Assembly: GCA_020634815.1 (NCBI GenBank)
Contig: JACKBA010000026.1
Coordinates: forward strand, 25,603-89,602
From: Caldilineaceae bacterium
GTDB taxonomy: Bacteria > Chloroflexota > Anaerolineae > Caldilineales > Caldilineaceae
Length of the DNA: 64,000 nt
Reading direction: 5' to 3'
The first letter of the stretch is position 1. Each line of letters opens with the position of its first letter. The notes beneath the pieces are model-generated. The model was not told the origin of the DNA. It did not search any database and was given only the letters and a program-made list of their open reading frames with translations. Both the position numbers and the translations under genes were made by a program. Below are positions 27,433-36,330 of this stretch, in pieces.

Positions 27433-28809
27433 CTAGCCAGGCAGGTCGGCGTCGCGCGCCACAAGATCGGCGATCGTCTCGCGGCGCTGGATGACGTGCG
27501 CCGCGCCGTCGGCCAGCCAGAGCACGGCCGGCTTGCGCGCGCCGTTGTAGTTGCTCTGCATGGCCAGGTGGTAGGCGCCGCTGACGGGGACGGCCAGCAC
27601 TTCGCCCGGTTCCAGCGCCGGCAGCGGAAGCGCCTCGATGAGCACGTCGCCGCTCTCGCAGAAGGGGCCGGCGATCCAGGCCGCATCGGCGACGGGGCGT
27701 TGCGGCGCGCGCACGGGCAGAGCACTGTAACGGGCGCCATAGAGCGCGGGCCGCGGATTGTCGGCCAGCCCGCCGTCGATGGGCAGCCAGCGCCGCGTCG
27801 CGCTCTGCTTTTCGCCACCGGTGCGGTAGAGGGCGACGCCCGCACGCGCCACCAGGCTGCGCCCCGGCTCCAGGTGCAGGGCCGGCAGTTCCAGGCCGCG
27901 CTCGGCACAGCCTGCCGCCACGCGCTGCGCGACGAAGGCAACGTAGGCATCCACATCGGGGTGAGGCAGGTCGTCCTCGTGATAGGGCACGCCCCAGCCG
28001 CCGCCCGGCGAGAGCGATGCCGGCTGCCAGCCCGTGGCGGAGGCCATCTCGGCCACGAGATCGAGCACGGTGTCCAGCGCCGGTCCGACGGGAGCGGGGT
28101 CGTGAAAGTGCGAGCCCTGGTGAAAGTGCAGCCCGGTCAGCGGCAACCCCTGGGCGCGACAGAAACGCACCGCCTCCATTGCCTCCAGCGGCGACATGCC
28201 GAACTTGCTGTCTTCCTGGCCCGTCTGTCGATAGGCGTGCGTATCGACGGCCACGCCGGGCCGCACCCGGATCCACAGGTCGGGCAGCTCAGCCAGAGCC
28301 GGGGTGCGGCCGGCGATGCGGTATAATTCAGCCAGGTTGTCGACGACGATGATCTCGCCGTGGCGCAGAGCCGCGTCGAGGTCCTCGTCGCTCTTGTTGA
28401 CGCCATGCACCAGGATGCGCTGACGGGGCACGCCCGCCGCCACGGCCACGCCGATCTCGCCGGCCCCGGTGCAATCCAGCCAGAAGCCCTGGCGTTGCGT
28501 CCACTGGGCAATGGCCTTGCAGAAAAACGCCTTGCCGGCATAGGTCACGGCCGCCCGCCCCGGATAGTGCGCGGCAAGCGAACGGCGATATTGCTCGGCC
28601 GCGGCATCGAGCGTGGCGGCGTCGAAGCAGTAGAGGGGCGTGCCGTATTCGTGCGCCAGCGCGTCCAGGTCGCAGCCGCCAACGGTGAGGGCGGGCGAGC
28701 CATCGCGCGGCGAGGGCCGCACCTCGGCGGTGATAGGAAAGAGTTGCAGCCGCCGCTGCCAGAGTTCTTGCGTTTGCGTTTCGGTGTTCATGACAGTACC
28801 AGGATTCAT
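27433..28809 (-). CDS. lysA: diaminopimelate decarboxylase
   Basis: A 458-aa fold-type III PLP enzyme making lysine from meso-diaminopimelate. Lys93 in VTYAGKAFFCKA is the PLP lysine; the HFHQGSHFHD, GGGWGVPY (glycine loop), EPGRSLVARAG and GPFCESGDVL motifs follow in order, the last supplying the Cys and Glu of the second subunit's active site. The start at 28809 overlaps the stop of the DMT transporter gene (ATGA); an ATG at 28791 is possible. No lysine riboswitch is visible upstream of the pair. Confidence 0.93.
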   Translation of the reverse strand: MNPGTVMNTETQTQELWQRRLQLFPITAEVRPSPRDGSPALTVGGCDLDALAHEYGTPLYCFDAATLDAAAEQYRRSLAAHYPGRAAVTYAGKAFFCKAIAQWTQRQGFWLDCTGAGEIGVAVAAGVPRQRILVHGVNKSDEDLDAALRHGEIIVVDNLAELYRIAGRTPALAELPDLWIRVRPGVAVDTHAYRQTGQEDSKFGMSPLEAMEAVRFCRAQGLPLTGLHFHQGSHFHDPAPVGPALDTVLDLVAEMASATGWQPASLSPGGGWGVPYHEDDLPHPDVDAYVAFVAQRVAAGCAERGLELPALHLEPGRSLVARAGVALYRTGGEKQSATRRWLPIDGGLADNPRPALYGARYSALPVRAPQRPVADAAWIAGPFCESGDVLIEALPLPALEPGEVLAVPVSGAYHLAMQSNYNGARKPAVLWLADGAAHVIQRRETIADLVARDADLPG

Positions 28810-29714
28810 CGCAGCACCAGGAATATGCCGGCCAGCGCGATCACGACGCCGGCCAGCGTGGATGGACTGGGCATCTCACCCAGCAACAGGATACCGAGCA
28901 GAACGCCGCCCGTCACTTCCTGGGTGGCGATCACGTTGACCGTGGTCGCCGGCAGGTAGCGTAGGGCGGCGTTGAAGAGCGTGTGGCCGAGGCCGAGCGG
29001 AATCAGGGCCAGGGCGACGACACTGGCGACGGCCGGCGGGGTGAATGCCGCGGGGTCGATGGCAGGCAGCACCAGCGGCACGAACCAGAGACCGGCGCAC
29101 AGGTAGACCGTGCCGGCGTAGACGAGCAGCGATTCGTGGCCGCGCTGGCGGCGCCCGGCAATGCTGTAGAGTGCGAAGGTCACGGCGCTGCCCAGGGCCA
29201 GGGCGTCGCCGATGAGCATGGCATCTCCCAGGCGCGCATCGAAGCCGGCCATGATTGCCACGCCCGAGACAGCCAGGGCGATGCCCAGCCACTGGCGCGG
29301 CCGGGGCGCTTCGCGCAGCAGCCACCACGAGAAGAGCGCGGCAAAGACCGGCGCCGTGTAGATGATGGAGAGCGAATGGGCGATGGTCGTGAAGTTGAGC
29401 GAGGCGATGTAAAAGCCGAAATGCGCGGCGGCGACGAGGCCAATCAGCGCCAGCACCGGCCAGCGCCGCGCGGGAGGAAGTCGTTCACCGCGCCCCAGTG
29501 CGATGGCGAGTACGACGCCGCCGGCCAACAGAAGACGCCCGGCAGCAATCTCGCCGGGCGACAGCGTCTCTGCGGCCCAGCGGATCAGGATTGGGCTTGT
29601 GCTGAAAAAGATGACGGCGAGTATGGCAAATACGTAGCCACGGCGGGCGCCGGACCATACCCCGGCATCCGGCGTCGCCGATTGCAGCACTGCACCCTTG
29701 CCCGGCTCACTCAC
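28806..29714 (-). CDS. EamA/DMT family transporter
   Basis: A 302-aa membrane protein with ten predicted helices in two EamA repeats (about 25-150 and 160-300). Typical features are RWAAETLSPGEIAAGRLLLAGGV in the first repeat, and GLGHTLFNAALRYLPATTVNVIATQEVTGGVLLGILLLGE in the second. Members export amino acids or other metabolites. Translational overlap with lysA suggests, but does not prove, export of lysine or a precursor. Confidence 0.9.
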   Translation of the reverse strand: MSEPGKGAVLQSATPDAGVWSGARRGYVFAILAVIFFSTSPILIRWAAETLSPGEIAAGRLLLAGGVVLAIALGRGERLPPARRWPVLALIGLVAAAHFGFYIASLNFTTIAHSLSIIYTAPVFAALFSWWLLREAPRPRQWLGIALAVSGVAIMAGFDARLGDAMLIGDALALGSAVTFALYSIAGRRQRGHESLLVYAGTVYLCAGLWFVPLVLPAIDPAAFTPPAVASVVALALIPLGLGHTLFNAALRYLPATTVNVIATQEVTGGVLLGILLLGEMPSPSTLAGVVIALAGIFLVLR

Positions 29715-29773
29715 CGGCGTCTCAACCTACGGAGCGTATCGTCGGGCATAGGGCGCGAGGAAGTCTGTCTGCC

Positions 29774-29887
29774 TTACACCGGCGGGACAAAGAGCACGTA
29801 GACCATGCTGAAGACCATGCTGAAGACAATCAGCAGGCTGATAGCATAGAAGATCTTTTCGTTGCGCGAAAGTCGCTTGCGGGCCAT
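29774..29887 (-). CDS. 37-residue single-helix membrane protein
   Basis: A short frame missed by length filters: MARKRLSRNEKIFYAIS, then one hydrophobic helix (LLIVFSMVFSMVYVLFV) ending PPV. A basic cytoplasmic N-terminus followed by one transmembrane segment is a standard small-membrane-protein layout. Bases 29806-29829 hold a short in-frame duplication (the FSMV segment occurs twice). A TATACT -10-like box lies at 29988-29993 on the same strand. Ribosome site weak. Function unknown; similar small proteins are common in Chloroflexota as far as I recall. Confidence 0.6.
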   Translation of the reverse strand: MARKRLSRNEKIFYAISLLIVFSMVFSMVYVLFVPPV

Positions 29888-30076
29888 TGGTGAACATCTA
29901 CTCCTGAACGATTGGCAGGACAGCACGGGGCTGTCTCATACTCTGTCTACAGCGCCAGCAAGTCTGGCACAGAAAAATACCGCACAAAGTATAGCACAGG
30001 AGCGCCGATCGCGTGACAATTTCCCCGCGCGTTTCGGCAAACAACTTGCAGTGCCAACAAGGGCGACGGGCTGCGC

Positions 30077-31129
30077 CTACTTCATGCCGGTGGTGGCAAT
30101 GCCGGTCGTGATGAAGCGCTGCAGGACCGCAAAGACCAGCGTGATCGGCAGCAACGTCATGACCGTCATGGCCAGCACGTAGTTCCAGGGTGTGTTCAGT
30201 TCCCCCTGGAAGGAAGCCAGCCCGACCTGAAGCGTGAACAGTTCGCTGCGGCTGAGCACGATCAGGGGCCAGAGGAAGTCGTTCCAGCGCCACATCACCG
30301 AGAAAATGGCCAGCACCGCCAGTGCGGGCGCCGACAAGGGCATGATCAACTGCCAGTAGACGCGCCACTCCGAGGCGCCGTCGATGCGCGCCGAGGCGAT
30401 CAATTCGTCGGGAATGGTGAGCATGTACTGGCGCAGCAGGAAAACGCCCGTTGGCGTCGCCGCGCCGGGAATGATCACACCCCACAGATTGTTGTTCCAG
30501 CCAATGCCCGTGATCACCAGGAAGACGGGCACCAGAATGACCGAAATCGGGATCATCAGCGTGCTGATGATGAGCAAGAAGATGAAGGTGCTGCCGCGAA
30601 ACTCGTACTTGGCGAGGGCAAAGGCGGCCATGCTGTTGATCAGCAGTGTGATGATCGTGGCGGCGACGGTCACAACGACGCTGTTACGCAGATAGATCAG
30701 GAAATTGAAGCGTTGGAGCGGCTCGGTGTAGTTCTCCCAGGCCAGACGGACTTCGCGCAGTTCCTCGCGGTCGTTGATGTTGACCTTGATGATCTCACCC
30801 GGATTGGCCGGATCCACCATCTGCCCTTCCAAACCGACACGGCGCACCTGGGCCAACTGGCGCACGCTTCCGTCCGGCATGGTCACATTGTATAGGGGCA
30901 GCGGCTGATCGTAGCCCTCGACCATGACCGACTTCTGGTCATAGGGCAGGAGGTCGGGCGGGAAACGCAGCAGACCGGCCTGCGTCTTGAAGGACGAGAA
31001 GACGAGCCAGAGCACCGGCAGGAACATGACAAGCGTGCCCACCGTCAGATAAACATACGTGAAAATATCGCTCCAGTCGAGCCGGCCGCGGCCACGCGTG
31101 CGGGTGAGAAATTCGCCGACTTCTGCCAT
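30077..31129 (-). CDS. carbohydrate ABC transporter permease, MalG type
   Basis: A 350-aa inner-membrane permease with six helices. The EAA loop reads ELIASARIDGASEWRVYWQ-LIMPLS near residue 250, the ATPase contact. A long periplasmic P2-like loop sits between the first two helices (about 55-150), as in MalG of longer transporters. The ATG at 31129 has GGAGG five to six bases upstream. Third gene of the lacI-SBP-permease-permease cluster. No ATPase gene is present nearby, so a shared MsmX/UgpC-type ATPase encoded elsewhere probably energises it. Confidence 0.92.
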   Translation of the reverse strand: MAEVGEFLTRTRGRGRLDWSDIFTYVYLTVGTLVMFLPVLWLVFSSFKTQAGLLRFPPDLLPYDQKSVMVEGYDQPLPLYNVTMPDGSVRQLAQVRRVGLEGQMVDPANPGEIIKVNINDREELREVRLAWENYTEPLQRFNFLIYLRNSVVVTVAATIITLLINSMAAFALAKYEFRGSTFIFLLIISTLMIPISVILVPVFLVITGIGWNNNLWGVIIPGAATPTGVFLLRQYMLTIPDELIASARIDGASEWRVYWQLIMPLSAPALAVLAIFSVMWRWNDFLWPLIVLSRSELFTLQVGLASFQGELNTPWNYVLAMTVMTLLPITLVFAVLQRFITTGIATTGMK

Positions 31130-31234
31130 AAAAACCTCCAAATCAAGAGGGGCGAGGGGCGAGTTGCGATGGGCAAAAACGCCACGCCTGTTGTGCTTGT
31201 CAAACGCGATGCGTGACGTTTGACTCATCACGCA

Positions 31235-32278
<1,044 letters not shown>

Positions 32279-32315
32279 CAAGCCTCCGCGTTGGTGGGTT
32301 CGAGAGATTGGGGCA

Positions 32316-32384
32316 TCACACAGAGGCGCCGGGATACCGGGCGGGCGACAGGCCATCGCTGTGGCGCCCGGCGCCTCTGTGTGA
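32316..32384 (-). other. 18-pair stem-loop between binding-protein and permease genes
   Basis: TCACACAGAGGCGCCGGG (32316-32333) and CCCGGCGCCTCTGTGTGA (32367-32384) are perfect inverted repeats with a 33-base loop. No T-run follows, so it is more likely an mRNA 3'-end stabiliser or partial terminator giving more binding protein than permease. Confidence 0.75.
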
Positions 32385-32403
32385 CATGGTCACAGGGTAT
32401 TGC

Positions 32404-33774
32404 TTATTGCGCGCCGGCAATCCCGGCGTCGATGTCGTCCTGCATCTTCTGAATTGCCTCATCCAGCGTCAACTCGCCCGTGAAGACCTGAGTCAGGCGG
32501 TCGCGGTTGGCGTTGAAGAGGATCGTGTTGAACATATACGCCTGAAGGTCGTAGGCCAGCGGCGCCAGCTTGCCGACCTCGGAAGCGAAGACATTGAGCG
32601 ACGTGATCGTCTGCGGCAGTTCAGCCTGGAACTCCACGCCCTGCTCGGCCAGGCCCAGGTGGCCGGGGATGAAGAGCGTGCGCGCATAGAACTCGCTCAG
32701 CACATCCTCGCTGGTCAGGTATTCCATGACACGCGCCACTTCTTCGGGATGCTGCGTCGAGTTGATCGCCACGAGCGCGGCGCCACCCGGCATACCGGTG
32801 CAGGCCGCCGGACCGCACGGATTCGGGACGGCTTCCCAGTCGAAGGCGTCGGCAATGTTGGTGTTGAAGTTGCCGACCTGCCAGCTACCAGCCATGTAGA
32901 AGACCAACTGCCCGTTGATGAAGTAGGGCGCCGCAGCCTGGTAGCTGCCGGCCGAGCCGATCCAGACGTCGGGGACCATCGTGCCGTCGGCATGCCAGTC
33001 AACCATGAGCTGCGCCATGTCCTTGAAGCCCTGGTCGCCCACGAGCGCAGGATAGCCCTCGGCATCGAAGTAGGTCGCCCCCATGCTCACCGCCGGGCCG
33101 GCCAGGCGATGGCCGGAGCGGTCCATGGCCATGGCAAAGGTGCCGGTCGCCTCAGCGACGGCGCGGGCAGCGTCCGCCCACTCCTGCCACGTCACCTGGT
33201 CAGAGCTGTCGCTCGGCACGGCAACGCCGGCCTGGTCGAAGAGCGTGCGATTGATGAAGGGACCGGTGACCGTCAACTGGGTCATGAAACCCGGAATCGC
33301 ATTGCCGTCAGGTGAACTCTGCATCCACTTGAGGAAGGGGCCGAAGTTCTGCTCCCAGTACGCGGCATCGGACAGATAGGGGCGCAGGTCCAGCATATAC
33401 TGGGAGACGATGCCCAACTGCGTGACACGCGCCATGTCGGGGCCTTCACCGGCCTCCAACTGGATGGGCAGCGTCTGCTGGATACCGCTGGCATAGTCGA
33501 CGGTATCCATGACCACCTTGATGTCGGGATTGTCGGCCTCGAAGCGGTCGAGCAGATCGCGCATGACTTCGCCTTCGTTGCCGTCGTTGTACCACGTCAT
33601 GCGGAGCTCGACGACGTCGCCCGCAGCGGCAGGCGCCTCTGCTGCTGCGGCCTCGGTCGCCGCGGCTTCACCACCGGTCTCGGCGGCCGGCGCCGGCGCC
33701 GCTACCGTACACGCCGAGAGCAGCAGCGCCATGATGACCATGACGCCAATCACGAGATGCATTTTTCGCAACAT
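32404..33774 (-). CDS. carbohydrate ABC transporter substrate-binding lipoprotein
   Basis: A 456-aa extracellular solute-binding protein (family 1). Lipobox LLSAC with Cys22, then an Ala/Glu linker and a mature domain starting VVELRMTWYNDGNEGEVMRDLLDRFEADNPDIKV. Sugar-binding proteins of this family show the later FINGQLVFYMAGSWQVGNF and GGAALVAINSTQHPEEVARVMEYL segments, both present. The ATG at 33774 follows AAAGGAG; a TTG six codons earlier would contain that site. The sugar is unknown. Confidence 0.92.
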   Translation of the reverse strand: MLRKMHLVIGVMVIMALLLSACTVAAPAPAAETGGEAAATEAAAAEAPAAAGDVVELRMTWYNDGNEGEVMRDLLDRFEADNPDIKVVMDTVDYASGIQQTLPIQLEAGEGPDMARVTQLGIVSQYMLDLRPYLSDAAYWEQNFGPFLKWMQSSPDGNAIPGFMTQLTVTGPFINRTLFDQAGVAVPSDSSDQVTWQEWADAARAVAEATGTFAMAMDRSGHRLAGPAVSMGATYFDAEGYPALVGDQGFKDMAQLMVDWHADGTMVPDVWIGSAGSYQAAAPYFINGQLVFYMAGSWQVGNFNTNIADAFDWEAVPNPCGPAACTGMPGGAALVAINSTQHPEEVARVMEYLTSEDVLSEFYARTLFIPGHLGLAEQGVEFQAELPQTITSLNVFASEVGKLAPLAYDLQAYMFNTILFNANRDRLTQVFTGELTLDEAIQKMQDDIDAGIAGAQ

Positions 33775-33876
33775 TCGTTTTTCTCCTTTCAAGAGAAGTT
33801 GATGGGATGCAACCTACACACATTGATACGGCCGAACCGTGGCCGGGAACTCGCCAACAAAGGGACCGCGCCGGTG

Positions 33877-34899
33877 CTATCCGCGCGGCATAGCACTCGA
33901 CGTGCGCGGCACCAGCCGCGTACGCAACAGCACGCGCACCGCCTGCAACTGGGCCTCGCGGAGTTGCTCGACGAGCACGCGCACGGACCACAGACCAACC
34001 TGATAACGCGGATAACTGATGGAGGTCAGCGCGGGATTACTATGCCTGACCTCATCCGTGTCGTCAAACGAAACCATGGAGAGACGTTCCGGCACCTGCC
34101 AGCCGGCTGCCACAAAGACGGGCAGCGCCGCGACGGCGTGAGCATCGTTGACACAGACGACTGCCGTGATCTCCGGGCTTTCGCTCACAAGGCGCTGCGC
34201 GGCGGCCGCACCGTCACCGAGCACAATCCATCGCTCCGGCGGCACGATTTCCTGGGCCGCCAGCGCCGCCTGATAGCCGGCAAGCCGCTCGCCCGTGTAG
34301 CGATAGGCCAGGTCGCCGCCCAAGAAGGCAATCGCCCGATGCCCCAGGGCGAGGAGATGGTTCGTCACCTCCTGCGCGGCAGGCCGTTCTGCACAGCCGA
34401 CCGCTGAGATCCCCGGCTCGCACCCATCACGCGCAACCAGCACACACGGCAGACCGAGTTCGCCGATGCGCGCGAGGACTGGTTCGCTCCGCCGCGCGCC
34501 GATGACGAGCACGCCATCCGGTCGCAATTCCGGTTCCTCCAGATAGAGGCGCGAGACGTGCGTGGGCAGTGCCGCCGGATCATTGGCCGTCAGCCGCAGA
34601 TGCAGGTTGAGCAGATCGGCGCCGGCCTGGATGCCCATGAGCAGCTCACGAAAAACCTGGCTCGATTGGAGCACCGGCGGGTGAAAGACCACGACCGCCT
34701 TGCGCTCTTGCGGCCCGGTGGCGACAGCCGGCAGCCCCAACACGCCATCGACGGCATCTTCCTGCAAGCGCAGCGCCTCGACAGCGCGCAGAATCTGGCG
34801 CCGCATCTCTGTGGAAACACCCGGCTTGTCATTCAATGCCAAAGAGACAGTGCTCTTGGATACGCCGATAAATTCGGCGATCTTGCTCACGGTCGGCAT
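33877..34899 (-). CDS. LacI family transcriptional regulator
   Basis: A 340-aa repressor. The HTH is at residues 3-25 (VSKIAEFIGVSKSTVSLALND) followed by the hinge segment KPGVSTEMRRQILRAVEALR; the rest is a periplasmic-binding-protein-like effector domain (FLGGDLAYRYTGERLAGYQAAL, MVSFDDTDEVRHSNPALTSISYP). It lies immediately upstream of, and on the same strand as, the sugar ABC genes and probably controls them and itself in response to the transported sugar. Start MPTVSKIAEF at 34899 fits the family, although no clear ribosome site is seen. Confidence 0.92.
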   Translation of the reverse strand: MPTVSKIAEFIGVSKSTVSLALNDKPGVSTEMRRQILRAVEALRLQEDAVDGVLGLPAVATGPQERKAVVVFHPPVLQSSQVFRELLMGIQAGADLLNLHLRLTANDPAALPTHVSRLYLEEPELRPDGVLVIGARRSEPVLARIGELGLPCVLVARDGCEPGISAVGCAERPAAQEVTNHLLALGHRAIAFLGGDLAYRYTGERLAGYQAALAAQEIVPPERWIVLGDGAAAAQRLVSESPEITAVVCVNDAHAVAALPVFVAAGWQVPERLSMVSFDDTDEVRHSNPALTSISYPRYQVGLWSVRVLVEQLREAQLQAVRVLLRTRLVPRTSSAMPRG

Positions 34900-34915
34900 A
34901 GGTTGGTCTTGCAGG

Positions 34916-34925
34916 GAAAGCTTTC
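34916..34925. promoter_or_regulatory. possible LacI-family operator
   Basis: Perfect palindrome GAAAGCTTTC in the lacI leader, about 26 bases after the predicted transcription start and next to four tandem CGAA repeats. Position suits autoregulation; no second copy was noticed before the ABC genes. Confidence 0.35.
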
Positions 34926-34957
34926 GAACGAACGAACGAACTACGTTTGTCACTCTC

Positions 34958-34986
34958 AGTGTACGGGAGCGCTTCGTCGTTGTCAA
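34958..34986 (-). promoter_or_regulatory. promoter of the lacI-ABC gene cluster
   Basis: On the minus strand TTGACA (34981-34986), 17 bases, TACACT (34958-34963). Confidence 0.62.
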
Positions 34987-35081
34987 TAGCCAAATCCGGC
35001 GGCGTGCGCTATGCTTCTATCACATTTTCGTCCCAACTGCGGCGCCCTGGGGGGCGTCCTGCACCCTTGAGGAAGTGCACC

Positions 35082-35903
35082 ATGCAACGCGATCCATTGT
35101 TCGACCTGACCGGCCAGGTCGTCGTCATCACCGGCGGCGGCGGCGTGCTGGCCGGCGCCATCGCACAGGGCCTGGCCGCACGCGGCGCACGCCTGGCCCT
35201 GCTCGGCCGGACCGCACACAAGCTGGAGCAGGTGGCGTCCGCCGTACGCGCGGCGGGCGGTGAGGCCATCGGCGTGACGGCCGACGTCACGGATCGCGCC
35301 GGCCTGGAGGCGGCTGCCATCATCGTCGCCGAACACTTCGGCCGGGTCGACCATCTAGTCAACGCTGCCGGCGGCAACCGGCCCGGCGCCAATGCCGTGC
35401 GCGCCCAGGAGTTTTTCGACCTCGACGTGACCGAGTTGCGTCACGTCATCGATCTGAACCTGACGGGCGTGCTGCTGGCGTCGCAGTTCTTTGGCCGGCT
35501 GATTGCCGACCGCGGCGAAGGCTCGATCCTCAACATCAGTTCCATGGCCGCACAGCGGCCGCTGACGCGCGTCGTCGCCTATGCTGCGGCCAAGGCAGCG
35601 GTCGACAACTTCACGCGCTGGCTGGCCGTGACGCTCGCCCGTGAGATCTCGCCTCAGGTGCGCGTCAACGCGCTGGCGCCCGGCTTCTTCGTGGGCGAGC
35701 AGAACCGTGCGCTGCTGCTGGACGAGGCGGGCAACCTCACCGCCCGCGGCAGGACCATCGTCGAGCACACGCCCATGGGTCGCTTTGGCGAGCCGGAAGA
35801 GCTGGTCGGCGCGGCGACTTGGCTGTTGTCGCCCGCCGCGCGCTTCGTCACGGGCATCGTCGTACCGGTGGACGGGGGCTTTTCGGCCTTCTCCGGCGTC
35901 TAG
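35082..35903 (+). CDS. SDR family oxidoreductase, resembling D-mannonate oxidoreductases
   Basis: A 273-aa short-chain dehydrogenase. Cofactor loop TGGGGVLAG (17-25), LVNAAGGNRPGA (about 93-104), catalytic Ser in NISSMAAQ, Tyr167 and Lys171 in YAAAKAA. The start MQRDPLFDLTGQVVVITGGGG and the NAAGGNRP block recall SDR-type D-mannonate/fructuronate oxidoreductases of hexuronate catabolism, but 5-ketogluconate reductases are also similar. GAGGAAG precedes the ATG at 35082. It is divergent from the lacI-sugar transporter cluster, which fits a role in using the imported sugar. Confidence 0.85.
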   Translation: MQRDPLFDLTGQVVVITGGGGVLAGAIAQGLAARGARLALLGRTAHKLEQVASAVRAAGGEAIGVTADVTDRAGLEAAAIIVAEHFGRVDHLVNAAGGNRPGANAVRAQEFFDLDVTELRHVIDLNLTGVLLASQFFGRLIADRGEGSILNISSMAAQRPLTRVVAYAAAKAAVDNFTRWLAVTLAREISPQVRVNALAPGFFVGEQNRALLLDEAGNLTARGRTIVEHTPMGRFGEPEELVGAATWLLSPAARFVTGIVVPVDGGFSAFSGV

Positions 35904-35915
35904 TCACACCATCCC

Positions 35916-36326
35916 ATGTCGCCCACGCGCGTGCTCACGCTGGCAACCCTCGGCCTGTTGGCGGGCGGGGCGCTGCTCTTTTACGTGGTCGGCAACGTTC
36001 CGCCCACGACGGACGGCCAGGCGCTCGATCCGACTGCGCTGCTGCTGGGCTTTGGCGGGCTCTTTCTGCTTACCGCCGGGGCCGGCGTGCTGGTCGCCAT
36101 CTTCCTGCACCGGCGATGGCCGGCACTCGCCGGCAAGCAGAAAGCCCGGCGCGGCCGCCCCAAGACACCGCCCGTCGAGCCGGCCGTGCGCCAGGGGATT
36201 CTCTTCGGCCTGGCCATCCTGACGCTGGTGGCGCTCGCCATCGTCGACGTGCTCGACATTGCATTTTTCATCGTCACCTTCCTGGTGGCCGGCCTGATCG
36301 AGGCCTACGCACAGACACGAAAGTAA
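35916..36326 (+). CDS. small membrane protein of unknown function
   Basis: A 136-aa protein with membrane segments at about residues 6-25, 42-65 and 93-130; the last hydrophobic stretch is long enough for two helices. A basic loop (HRRWPALAGKQKARRGRPK) lies between. It starts 12 bases after the SDR gene and ends 4 bases before mazG, so it is part of that transcript. No family recognised. Confidence 0.72.
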   Translation: MSPTRVLTLATLGLLAGGALLFYVVGNVPPTTDGQALDPTALLLGFGGLFLLTAGAGVLVAIFLHRRWPALAGKQKARRGRPKTPPVEPAVRQGILFGLAILTLVALAIVDVLDIAFFIVTFLVAGLIEAYAQTRK

Positions 36327-36330
36327 TCTT

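Noticed and set aside
26980..28326. 448-residue plus-strand frame across lysA
   Set aside because: It runs antisense through a complete lysA with intact active-site motifs.
28806..29760. Lysine riboswitch before the DMT transporter-lysA pair
   Set aside because: None of the conserved L-box segments could be found on the minus strand upstream of 29714.
30060..31130. ATPase gene belonging to the sugar ABC transporter
   Set aside because: None is present in the cluster; thiQ is the only ABC ATPase in the window and belongs with the thiamine genes.
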